Origin: Euryarchaeota archaeon Ods04
Lineage (GTDB): Archaea > Halobacteriota > Halobacteria > Halobacteriales > Halorutilaceae
Length of the DNA stretch: 5,838 nt
Assembly (NCBI GenBank): GCA_028751055.1
Contig: JAQZDD010000076.1
Span: forward strand, 1 to 5,838
Direction of reading: 5' to 3'
How positions within the stretch are numbered: position 1 is the stretch's first letter; every line of letters starts with the position of its first letter. Position numbers and translations under genes: made by a program. Positions 1 to 5,838 of this stretch are shown piece after piece. A model generated the notes under the pieces. That model was not told where the DNA came from. It saw only the letters and a program-made list of their open reading frames with translations, and searched no databases.

Positions 1-609
1 GAGATGTAGGTAGACGGAGCGTACGGCGTCGCGCGTGTCGGCGTATTCACGCTCTCGTAGTCCGCGCGCCGCTTCGAACGTCCTCTTGAAGCCAGTCGTC
101 CATTCGCGTGCGACTCCGTCACGCGGCGCGCTGTCTAACATAACGTCGTACAGCGTAACGCCGTCCTCAACGACACGTTCGCGCGCCTCGGGGTCGCGTA
201 CGTCGTAGTCGTATCCATCGTCCGTCTCGCCGACGTACACGTCGACGTGGTCGAAAGCCTCGTAGAACCGAGCGGCGTCCTCGGGCGTCGTCTCCTCAAC
301 GACCATGGGCGCGTCCTCGACACCGCTGTTTGCTGAAGCCGCGACGAGGGGGACGAGAAGAAGAAGCGCGCCGAACTGTGTGTTACCACCCGTGTGTGCC
401 GAAGAGCCGCGAACGGCGCGAAGAAAGGCGTCCCCGACGCTACCGCCTTCTTGCGCGGTGTCGAAGCCTCTGCGCGCGCCTACCGCGCCCGCCAAGAACT
501 GATGGAACGTCGTGTCGTCGAAGTCGCGCGTAGGTCCGACGTTGCCGGGTTTCTGTGTGCCCGCTTCGAGAAGAAGGGCAGTCTGTGCGTCCTCGGCGGG
601 CGTCAGCAT
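1..609 (-). CDS. CitG/MdcB-like triphosphoribosyl-dephospho-CoA synthase homologue (partial, C-terminus missing)
   Basis: The minus-strand frame is open from an ATG at 609-607 to the left edge, giving 203 residues; the 3' end lies outside the window. Motifs typical of the archaeal COG1767 family are visible: LLLEAGTQKPGNV at 12-24, a DFDDTTFHQFLAGAVGARRG stretch at 29-48, GGNTQFGALLLLVPL at 74-88, and LYDVMLDSAPRDGVAREWT at 153-171. The family's bacterial members convert ATP and 3'-dephospho-CoA to the triphosphoribosyl precursor of the citrate or malonate lyase prosthetic group, releasing adenine. Archaeal members often occur without such lyases, so the true substrate here is uncertain. From memory, full-length relatives have roughly 270-290 residues, so about a quarter is missing. 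The ATG lies 6 nt after the regulator's stop codon, with a purine-rich GGGGAG about 12 nt upstream, so the two genes are probably cotranscribed. No signal peptide or membrane segment is evident. Family membership is fairly sure, the exact reaction is not. Confidence 0.82.
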   Translation of the reverse strand, partial: MLTPAEDAQTALLLEAGTQKPGNVGPTRDFDDTTFHQFLAGAVGARRGFDTAQEGGSVGDAFLRAVRGSSAHTGGNTQFGALLLLVPLVAASANSGVEDAPMVVEETTPEDAARFYEAFDHVDVYVGETDDGYDYDVRDPEARERVVEDGVTLYDVMLDSAPRDGVAREWTTGFKRTFEAARGLREREYADTRDAVRSVYLHL

Positions 610-615
610 GTTCCG

Positions 616-1311
616 TTACTCCCCTTCGTCGTCCCTGTTACGGACGTACCAGACGCTCAGGACGACGGTTGCGACTGCTGCCGCCGCGACGAAGAAGACG
701 AGACCGGGTGGGAGTTCGACGACGCGTTCGGCGAGCGTCGGTGCGGCATCGACGGCTTCGTCTGTCGGTGCGTCGTCCGCGGGCGGCGCGTCCTCAGCGT
801 CGAACGCGCCTATGTCGTCCGGCTCCTCCGCTTCCTCTGCTTCCTCGGCATCGTCGAGAACCCCGACACCGTCGTCGGGTGCGAACGTCGCGCCGGGCGC
901 GTAGAGCCTGAAGAGAAACTCGACGAAGACAGCCGCGATACCGATAGCACCGATAACGCCGAAGAAACGCGTGACGAGGTCGCGCAAGGTCGTCGAATCC
1001 TCCTCACGTCCGACGAACATAACGAGAGGCTCGGCGGGGGCGTACACGTCCATCTCACGTCCCTTCGGCGAGTAACGTGTATCATCTACCTCGATAAGTC
1101 CGGCGTCTTTGAGGTTTTCGAGGTGGTAACGCGCGTTCTGGACGGTGGTGTCGGCGCGCTCCGCGACCTCCGAGGGTGTCGCGGGTTCGTCGTGGAGTTC
1201 GGAAAGCATGTTGCGCGCTGTTTCGGACGAAAGCGCGCCGATGAGGTCGTCGGCGTCGTCGCTGTCGACGCCTATGACTCGGGTGCTCCCCCTCTCCTCG
1301 GTTTTCGCCAT
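616..1311 (-). CDS. Membrane-anchored ArsR-like winged-helix transcriptional regulator
   Basis: This is a 231-residue protein starting at the ATG at 1311-1309 and stopping with TAA at 618-616. Residues about 22-100 form a winged helix-turn-helix domain of ArsR type: a helix around IGALSSETARNMLSELH, then TPSEVAERADTTVQNARYHLENLKDAGLIEV with the recognition helix at about 56-70, and a wing around DTRYSPKGREMDVYAP. Two hydrophobic segments follow, at about 115-137 and 200-223, separated by a very acidic, alanine- and proline-rich linker (about 145-190). Arginines sit before the first segment and after the second, so both termini, including the DNA-binding domain, are predicted cytoplasmic and the acidic linker external. 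That layout suggests a one-component, membrane-tethered sensor-regulator; the signal is unknown. It is divergent from the flavin reductase operon and sits directly upstream of the CitG-like gene, so either or both may be targets. An inverted repeat just upstream of its start could be an autoregulatory site. Confidence 0.85.
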   Translation of the reverse strand: MAKTEERGSTRVIGVDSDDADDLIGALSSETARNMLSELHDEPATPSEVAERADTTVQNARYHLENLKDAGLIEVDDTRYSPKGREMDVYAPAEPLVMFVGREEDSTTLRDLVTRFFGVIGAIGIAAVFVEFLFRLYAPGATFAPDDGVGVLDDAEEAEEAEEPDDIGAFDAEDAPPADDAPTDEAVDAAPTLAERVVELPPGLVFFVAAAAVATVVLSVWYVRNRDDEGE

Positions 1312-1313
1312 AT

Positions 1314-1349
1314 ACGGAAGATAGAAGTCCTAACTCAAACATCTTCCGT
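1314..1349. promoter_or_regulatory. 9-bp inverted repeat upstream of the regulator gene, candidate operator
   Basis: ACGGAAGAT at 1314-1322 and its exact reverse complement ATCTTCCGT at 1341-1349 flank an 18-nt spacer. The nearer arm begins 3 nt upstream of the regulator's ATG (1311) and the arm centres are 27 bp apart. The spacer is where the core promoter of a leaderless minus-strand transcript would fall; it holds only a weak TATA-like stretch (TTTGAGTTA on the minus strand). Binding by the winged-helix protein encoded next to it is an inference. Confidence 0.4.
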
Positions 1350-1376
1350 TGCTTCGTGCTTTTTCAGAGGATACCG

Positions 1377-1412
1377 CCGAAACCGTCCATCTTCCTCGAA
1401 CTACCGAAACCG
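1377..1412. repeat. 9-bp direct repeat CCGAAACCG in the divergent promoter region
   Basis: CCGAAACCG occurs at 1377-1385 and again at 1404-1412, with starts 27 bp apart. The second copy overlaps the BRE-like part of the rightward promoter and forms, with following bases, the 10-bp palindrome AAACCGGTTT (1407-1416). The copies could be tandem operator half-sites or a duplicated BRE-like element; chance cannot be excluded for so short a repeat. Confidence 0.4.
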
Positions 1413-1419
1413 GTTTACT
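1404..1419 (+). promoter_or_regulatory. Probable archaeal promoter (BRE/TATA) of the flavin reductase operon
   Basis: The stretch CCGAAACCGGTTTACT combines a BRE-like CCGAAA with a TATA-like TTTACT (1414-1419). With the usual archaeal spacing of about 25-27 bp the transcript would begin near 1441-1443, leaving a leader of only about 7-9 nt before the ATG at 1450. Short or absent leaders are common in haloarchaea. There is no Shine-Dalgarno sequence of normal strength before this ATG, which fits. The start site is predicted, not observed. Confidence 0.5.
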
Positions 1420-1449
1420 CCGCGAGTGGTTAACAAGACGGGAACAAAG

Positions 1450-2058
1450 ATGACCTTCTCCGAAGACTCCAACTTCGTCACATTACAGCCCGACCAGCCG
1501 TGGTTCGAGACGGTTTACGCGCCCGCGCCGTTGGTGATAGTCGGAACGCGCGAACCCGACGGCTCCGACGACTTAGCTCCGAAGCATATGGCGTTTCCGC
1601 TCGGATGGTCGGACTACTTCGGCTTCGTCTGTACGCCTGAGCACAGCACGTACACGAACGCCGAGCGCGCAGGCGTATTCACCGTAAGCTACCCGCGTCC
1701 CGACAACGTCTTGGAGGCGACGCTCGCGGCGGCACCGCGCGACGAAGAAGGCGACAAGCCGTCTCTCGAAGAGGTTGAGACGACCGACGCCGAGACTGTC
1801 GACGCACCCGCCGTCGCCGACGCGTACGCCGTGCTTGAATGTGAACTCGAAAAGACGGTCGACGGATTCGGAAGGGCTTCGCTCGTCGCGGGCGAGGTGG
1901 TCGAGAAGCACGTCCACACCGACGCGTACCGTAGCGACGACACCGAACCCGAGGAGCTTTTCCGGCGCGCTCCTTCGCTCGTCTACTTCTACCCCGACCG
2001 GTTCGCCGAGGTTGGCGAGACACAGGCGTTTCCGTTTCCGAAGGGGTTCCAGAGATGA
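1450..2058 (+). CDS. Flavin reductase-like FMN-binding split-barrel protein
   Basis: This 202-residue protein starts at the ATG at 1450; the frame is open far upstream, but that part is antisense to the regulator and CitG-like genes. Residues about 20-82 carry the flavin-reductase-like pattern: PAPLVIVGTREPDGSDDLAPKHMAFP places the first strands and the APKHM loop, followed by DYFGFVCTPEHSTYTNAERAGVFTVSYP with the typical T-x-x-N helix. A second conserved block, AYAVLECELEKTVDGFG (125-141) then SLVAGEVVEKHV (144-155), matches the strand that completes the split barrel. Family members bind FMN and either reduce flavin with NAD(P)H or use bound flavin for other redox chemistry; the substrate here is unknown. 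It appears cytoplasmic, with no signal peptide. It opens a three-gene operon: its TGA overlaps the ATG of the M20 gene in ATGA at 2055-2058, so translation is probably coupled. An acidic insert (about 96-120) suits a halophile. Fold confident, reaction not. Confidence 0.85.
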   Translation: MTFSEDSNFVTLQPDQPWFETVYAPAPLVIVGTREPDGSDDLAPKHMAFPLGWSDYFGFVCTPEHSTYTNAERAGVFTVSYPRPDNVLEATLAAAPRDEEGDKPSLEEVETTDAETVDAPAVADAYAVLECELEKTVDGFGRASLVAGEVVEKHVHTDAYRSDDTEPEELFRRAPSLVYFYPDRFAEVGETQAFPFPKGFQR

Positions 2059-3254
2059 CTGCGTCCGAACAGAACCACCCCGCGGAACGTATCCGAGACT
2101 GGGCAGAGAGCCACGCCGACGAGGTCGAGGAGTACCTGCTTGCGCTCGTCGAGCACGAGACGCCAACGGAGAACCCCGAGACCTTCGACGGCTTCTTCGA
2201 AAGGCTCGCCGACGACCTCGAAGAAGCCGGACTCGAAACCGAAAGGGTGGATGGCGAAGAGACGGGCGGGCGTCTGGAGGCTTGGACGCCGGACGCGTCC
2301 GACGCCGACAAGATACAGCTTATCGTCGGACACGCCGACACCGTCTGGCCCCTCGGCACCGTCGACGAAAATCCGCCGAACGTCGACGACGGTACTCTGG
2401 AAGGTCCCGGCTCACTCGACATGAAGGGTGGTCTGACGCAGGCGGTCTTCGCTCTCCGAGCACTCGACGAACTGTCCCTTGAACCGTCTCTGCCCGTCCA
2501 TCTCCTCGTTTCGAGCGACGAGGAGGTCGGCAGCCCCGAGTCGAAGCCGCGTATCGTCGAACTCGCCCAACGCGCCAACCGTGTCTTCGTCTTAGAACCC
2601 GCGAGCGGTCCCGAAGGTAAGATCAAGATAGCGCGGAAGTCGGTCGGGCGTTTCACGGTCACGATAGAAGGGAAGGCGGCACACGCAGGTCTCGAACCCG
2701 AGGAGGGCGCGAGCGCGACACAGGAACTCGGCAACGTGATACACCGTCTGCACGGACTCACCGATGTCGACTCGGGTGTGACGGTCAACGTCGGCGAGGT
2801 AGAGGCGGGTCTGCGTTCGAACGTCGTCGCGCCCGACGCGAAAGCCGAGGTCGACGTACGCGCGCCGACGCACGAAGCCGCCGAGGAAGTGGAGAGGAAG
2901 ATACGGTCGATAGAGGCGGAGACACCGGGCACACGTCTCAGCGTCGAGGGCGGCTTCGGAAGACCGCCGATGGAGCAGACGCCGGGGAACAGGCTTCTCT
3001 GGGAACGCGTTCAGGAGGTCGGCGAACGTCTCGGCATGAGCCTCGAAGGAACGCGTTCGGGCGGTGCGAGCGACGGCAACGACGCAAGCCAGCACGCGCC
3101 GACGGTGGACGGCTTCGGTGCCGTCGGCGACGGAGCACACCAGGAGTTCGAGTACGTCATCCTCGACGCTCTCGTCGACCGAGTCGCGCTCTTAGCGGCG
3201 TGCCTCGTTGAAGAGCCGCTACCAGAGAACCTCGAAAAGGAGCTACAGGCATGA
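2055..3254 (+). CDS. M20 family zinc metallopeptidase, carboxypeptidase G2-like
   Basis: This 399-residue protein has the complete M20 active-site set. Likely metal ligands are H93 in GHADTV, bridging D122 in GPGSLDMKGG, E157 in SDEEVGS, E181 in VLEP, and H362 in GDGAHQEFEY; E156 would be the general base and D95 its partner. The dimerisation (lid) domain spans about 195-305 and includes GKAAHAG (H210) and RSNVVAPDAKAEVDVRAP. GGASDGND at 336-343 and GAVGDGAH near the end are typical of the glutamate carboxypeptidase branch, whose model member, carboxypeptidase G2, removes C-terminal glutamate from folates and related amides. Related M20 enzymes deacylate N-acyl amino acids or split dipeptides, so the substrate stays open. 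No signal peptide is seen, so it should act in the cytoplasm. It is the middle gene of the operon, overlapping both neighbours by ATGA (2055-2058 and 3251-3254). Length is normal for the family and nothing essential is missing. Confidence 0.92.
   Translation: MTASEQNHPAERIRDWAESHADEVEEYLLALVEHETPTENPETFDGFFERLADDLEEAGLETERVDGEETGGRLEAWTPDASDADKIQLIVGHADTVWPLGTVDENPPNVDDGTLEGPGSLDMKGGLTQAVFALRALDELSLEPSLPVHLLVSSDEEVGSPESKPRIVELAQRANRVFVLEPASGPEGKIKIARKSVGRFTVTIEGKAAHAGLEPEEGASATQELGNVIHRLHGLTDVDSGVTVNVGEVEAGLRSNVVAPDAKAEVDVRAPTHEAAEEVERKIRSIEAETPGTRLSVEGGFGRPPMEQTPGNRLLWERVQEVGERLGMSLEGTRSGGASDGNDASQHAPTVDGFGAVGDGAHQEFEYVILDALVDRVALLAACLVEEPLPENLEKELQA
3238..3242 (+). promoter_or_regulatory. 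Shine-Dalgarno site for the P-loop gene
   Basis: AGGAG lies within the end of the M20 gene, 8 nt before the ATG at 3251. It supports that start and indicates that the overlapping gene can recruit ribosomes itself as well as by termination-reinitiation at ATGA. Confidence 0.6.
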
Positions 3255-4258
3255 AAGTCGACGTATACGCCTCCGTGACACGTATAGCCGACCTCGAAGA
3301 CCGTGCGTCCGAGTACGAAGTCGAAACGCGTCCGCGGACCGACTGGGAGACAGGCGAATACGTCGTCGCACGCGTCACCAAACGACCTGCTCCCGACGTA
3401 CGGGTAGAGAACCCGCACGGACGACGTGTCGAACTCATGGAAGGGGAGACTGTCATCGGCGCGCTCGGAACGCGACGTGCGACACGCGGCTACGTCGGTA
3501 GCTTCCGCGATGTCGGCGAGGACGGAGTCATGAACATCATGACCGGCGGCGGTGTACTCGGAAAGGTCACGTCTACGTCGCCGTACAGCCCGACGCCTAT
3601 AGAGGTTGAGTACGTCGGGCACGTCGTGGCGGACGGCGAAGTTGAGAGGATGCAGAACCACGCGGTCACGTCCGACAAGACGGAGCTAGAGACGCCCGTA
3701 GTCCTCGTTCTCGGCACGAGCATGTCGGCTGGTAAGACGATGAGCGGAAGGGTGGTCACACGTGTCTTGGTCGAGAACGGCTACGAAGTCGCCGCGTGCA
3801 AGCTCACGGGCGCGGGCACCTACAACGACGTTCTTTCGATGGAGGTAGCAGGCGCGGAACCCATCTACGACTTCGTCGATGCGGGTATGCCGACGACAGT
3901 CGTCCCCGAGGAGACCTACCGCGAAGCCGTCGAACCCCTCCTAGGACGTATGCGCGAAGCCGATGTCGTCGTCGCGGAGGTCGGTGCCAGCCCCCTCGAA
4001 CCGTACAACGGCGAAGCCGCCGTCGAGATGGTCGGGGACGACGTAGCCTTCACGCTCCTCTGCGCGTCCGACCCTTACGCAGTCGTCGGCGTCGAGAACT
4101 CTTTCGGGCACTCGCCGGATCTTGTCGCGGGGATAGCGACGAACACGGCGGCGGGCGTCGACCTCGTCGAAAAGCTCACCGGCTGTCCCGCTCTCAACCT
4201 GCAGAAGGAGGAGACTAAGAAGACGTTAGAGGTGATGCTCACCGACGCGCTTCGGTGA
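3251..4258 (+). CDS. P-loop NTPase with novel N-terminal domain, BioD/DUF1611-like core
   Basis: This 335-residue protein has two parts. Residues 1-140 form a mostly beta-predicted domain that I do not recognise by name; it contains GETVIGALGTRRATRGYVG (65-83), FRDVGEDG and a glycine-rich MTGGGVLGKVTSTSP (97-111). Residues about 148-335 form a P-loop domain: hydrophobic strand VVLVL, then Walker A GTSMSAGKT (155-163, K162), then YEVAACKLTGAGTYND (178-193), and a Walker-B-like strand ADVVVAEVGASPLEPYNG (237-254, E243). The GTxxxxGKT loop and the EVGAS-type motif recall dethiobiotin synthetase and the DUF1611 family, which includes the D-glutamate-acting DgcN, but the loop differs from the GTDCAVGK form I associate with DgcN and the N-terminal domain is also different. 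An ATP- or acyl-dependent modification of a carboxylate or amine is plausible, not shown. It ends the ATGA-linked operon after the M20 hydrolase, so both probably handle one substrate. It is soluble, and the start is supported by AGGAG upstream. Confidence 0.75.
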   Translation: MKVDVYASVTRIADLEDRASEYEVETRPRTDWETGEYVVARVTKRPAPDVRVENPHGRRVELMEGETVIGALGTRRATRGYVGSFRDVGEDGVMNIMTGGGVLGKVTSTSPYSPTPIEVEYVGHVVADGEVERMQNHAVTSDKTELETPVVLVLGTSMSAGKTMSGRVVTRVLVENGYEVAACKLTGAGTYNDVLSMEVAGAEPIYDFVDAGMPTTVVPEETYREAVEPLLGRMREADVVVAEVGASPLEPYNGEAAVEMVGDDVAFTLLCASDPYAVVGVENSFGHSPDLVAGIATNTAAGVDLVEKLTGCPALNLQKEETKKTLEVMLTDALR

Positions 4259-4267
4259 GTTTCGCCC

Positions 4268-4282
4268 CAAGAGTTATGATAC
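4268..4282 (+). promoter_or_regulatory. Weak candidate promoter in the 53-nt gap before the acyl-CoA ligase
   Basis: The gap 4259-4311 contains a short AT-rich stretch, CCAAGAGTTATGATA, that could act as BRE plus TATA and would place a start near 4303. GAGG at 4298-4301, 10 nt before the ligase ATG, may be its ribosome binding site. No hairpin with a T-run is visible after the P-loop gene, so read-through from the upstream operon is equally possible. Confidence 0.25.
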
Positions 4283-4311
4283 GTCGCCGCCGAGTATGAG
4301 GATATCCAGCC

Positions 4312-5838
4312 ATGGACTACCACAGAGGCGAACCGTTAAGGCACGTAGGCGACCTTCCCGCGATGGCGGCTGACAGGTACGAGGACAAGCTTGCTTTCGA
4401 GTACCAAGGCGACGAACTCACGTACCGAGAACTAGAACAGCAGACGAACAGCCTCGCCGACTCGCTCGTCGAGTACGGCGTGGAGCCGGGCGACCGTGTG
4501 GCGATATACATCGAGAACTCGCTGCAGTTCCCCGTCTCCTTCTTCGGTATCATCAAGGCGGGCGGCGTCGTCGTGCCGTTGAACCACAGGATGGACAAGG
4601 GCAACCTGAACTACATACTCGAAGACGGAGAGGTCGACCTTCTCATCGCGGCTTCCGTCTTCGGGACGACAGCCGAGGACCTGTACGAAGCGACAGGCGT
4701 CGAGACCGTCGCCATACCGGGCGGGAGCGAAGACCACCACGTCGACTTCGACGCGTGGGTCGAGGAAGGCGACGAGGAGTTCGAACGCGTCGACCGCGAC
4801 TTCGACGAGACGGCGATACAGTGCTACACGAGCGGTACGACCGGCGACCCCAAGGGCGTCATGACGACACACAGGAACGCTCTGACGACCGCGCAGTCGT
4901 TCGCCGAGGTAGGCGGAGGCGACCCCGAGAAGAGTTCTACACTCGTCGTCCTTCCGCTGTTCCACATGTTCGGACTCGGTGCGGTTCTGATGCCGAGCCT
5001 CTACCAAGGCGGTGAGGTGATACTCAAGACGTTCCCGGTTGCGAGCCAGCTCCTTGAGGCGATTACGGAGCACGAGATTACGTCGTTCGCTGCCGTGCCT
5101 GCAATCTACATCGAGATGGTGAGCGAGTACGAGGAAAACCCCGACAAGTACGACGTATCTTCGATAGAGCGTCTGGGTTCGGGTGCCGCGCCGCTCGCCG
5201 AGGACACACGCGAACGTATCGAACAGGTCTTCGACACGCCGCTCGTCGAGGGCTGGGGCATGACGGAGACGAGTCCGGCAGGGACGGCACAGGGTTCGCG
5301 CGGTGTCAAGAAGGGCGCGGGATGCATAGGACAGCCGTTACCCGACTTAGAACTCAAGCTCGTGAACCCCGAGGACAGGAGCGACGTACGCGTCTCCGCC
5401 GACTTCTTGAATCCGACGCGTCCCGCCGATACGTCCGAAATAGATTTCGACGACGAGGAGCAGACGACGGGCGAAATCGCTGTGCGCGGACCGCAGGTGT
5501 TCAAGGGCTACTACAAGATGCCCGAGAAGACGGAGGAGGTCTTCGACGACGACGGCTGGTTCTACACCGACGACATCGCACGTGTCGACGAGGACAGGTA
5601 TCTCTGGATGGTCGACCGCGCCGACGACATGATGCTCGTCGGCGGAGAGAACGTCTATCCTGCCGAGATTGAGAACGAGCTTTACAGCCATCCCGATGTC
5701 GCAGAAGCCGCGGTCGTTCCGGCACCTCATGAGGTCAAGGGACAGGCACCCGTCGCCTTCATCGTTCCGGAGCACGGTGCCGAACCGACGGAGCTTGAGA
5801 TACGTGAGTTCGCGCTTGAGAGGATGCCGACCTACGCC
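4312..5838 (+). CDS. AMP-forming acyl-CoA synthetase (adenylate-forming ligase), partial at the C-terminus
   Basis: The frame is open from the ATG at 4312 to the right edge (509 residues, no stop seen). An earlier in-frame ATG at 4276 meets a stop before this one, fixing the start. ANL-superfamily motifs appear in order: LTYRELEQQTNSLA (36-49), the P-loop-like YTSGTTGDPKGV (172-183), PLFHMFGLG (215-223), GSGAAPL (289-295), GWGMTETSP (314-322), GWFYTDD (415-421), and the hinge region DRADDMMLVGGENVYPAEIE (435-454). The sequence stops at RMPTYA, just before the usual C-terminal catalytic lysine motif, so about 30-50 residues are missing. The enzyme would activate a carboxylic acid with ATP to an acyl-AMP and pass it to CoA in the cytoplasm; the overall pattern resembles medium- or long-chain and cyclic-acid ligases, but the substrate cannot be read from sequence. 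Two oddities: TGD of the ribose-binding motif reads TDD, and an acidic insert (about 355-386) precedes the GEIAVRGP strand. Confidence 0.93.
   Translation, partial: MDYHRGEPLRHVGDLPAMAADRYEDKLAFEYQGDELTYRELEQQTNSLADSLVEYGVEPGDRVAIYIENSLQFPVSFFGIIKAGGVVVPLNHRMDKGNLNYILEDGEVDLLIAASVFGTTAEDLYEATGVETVAIPGGSEDHHVDFDAWVEEGDEEFERVDRDFDETAIQCYTSGTTGDPKGVMTTHRNALTTAQSFAEVGGGDPEKSSTLVVLPLFHMFGLGAVLMPSLYQGGEVILKTFPVASQLLEAITEHEITSFAAVPAIYIEMVSEYEENPDKYDVSSIERLGSGAAPLAEDTRERIEQVFDTPLVEGWGMTETSPAGTAQGSRGVKKGAGCIGQPLPDLELKLVNPEDRSDVRVSADFLNPTRPADTSEIDFDDEEQTTGEIAVRGPQVFKGYYKMPEKTEEVFDDDGWFYTDDIARVDEDRYLWMVDRADDMMLVGGENVYPAEIENELYSHPDVAEAAVVPAPHEVKGQAPVAFIVPEHGAEPTELEIREFALERMPTYA

Noticed and set aside
135..389. 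Small minus-strand ORF of 84 codons
   Set aside because: Arg/Thr/Ser-rich and out of frame with the CitG-like coding sequence, which explains the same bases with clear family motifs.
394..1449. Long plus-strand open frame continuous with the flavin reductase, which would give a 554-residue protein
   Set aside because: The upstream part is antisense to the regulator and CitG-like genes, is rich in Arg, Cys and Val, shows no domain, and family similarity begins only after the ATG at 1450.
1679..2932. Minus-strand open frame of 417 codons opposite the flavin reductase and M20 genes
   Set aside because: Ser/Arg/Pro-rich translation with no motif; it mirrors GC-rich codon bias of the recognised plus-strand genes.
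4259..4311. Possible terminator between the P-loop gene and the ligase
   Set aside because: No stable stem-loop and no T-rich run is visible in the 53-nt gap.
4432..5073. Minus-strand ORF of 213 codons opposite the ligase
   Set aside because: It is the antisense of the conserved AMP-binding motifs in the plus-strand gene and has no recognisable domain of its own.

Overview
The window looks like chromosomal DNA from a halophilic archaeon, on the Haloarchaea side of Euryarchaeota. The proteins are strongly acidic (many D/E, little K), the DNA is GC-rich, genes overlap by ATGA, and leaders are short with BRE/TATA-like elements instead of bacterial -35/-10 boxes. The genes have the look of haloarchaeal families: a CitG-like protein with a GGNTQFG motif, a winged-helix regulator with membrane segments, and a flavin reductase with an APKHMAFP motif. 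ATA is a common isoleucine codon (9 of 22 Ile codons in the ligase gene), which is unusual for mainstream Halobacteria. The source may be a divergent or deep-branching halophile. No database could be searched, so taxonomy and family names rest on recognition of motifs.

Layout: on the minus strand (1-1311) lie two genes in one likely transcription unit. A membrane-anchored ArsR-like winged-helix regulator (1311 to 616) is followed 6 nt later by a CitG/MdcB-like triphosphoribosyl-dephospho-CoA synthase homologue (609 to 1), which runs off the left edge. A 138-bp divergent intergenic region (1312-1449) holds a 9-bp inverted repeat next to the regulator start, a 9-bp direct repeat, and a good BRE/TATA-like promoter for the rightward operon.

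On the plus strand three genes are joined by 4-nt ATGA overlaps: a flavin-reductase-like split-barrel protein (1450-2058), an M20 metallopeptidase of carboxypeptidase-G2 type (2055-3254), and a P-loop protein with an unfamiliar N-terminal domain and a BioD/DUF1611-like core (3251-4258). After 53 nt an AMP-forming acyl-CoA ligase (4312 to beyond 5838) follows on the same strand and is cut by the right edge.

The most interesting unit is the tightly coupled flavin reductase / M20 hydrolase / P-loop ATPase operon. It suggests a small pathway on an N-acyl amino acid, peptide-like or related amide substrate, possibly ending in CoA activation by the downstream ligase. The pathway is inference: the sequence shows the families and the coupling, not the substrate. 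No RNA genes, insertion sequences, CRISPR arrays or obvious terminators were seen.
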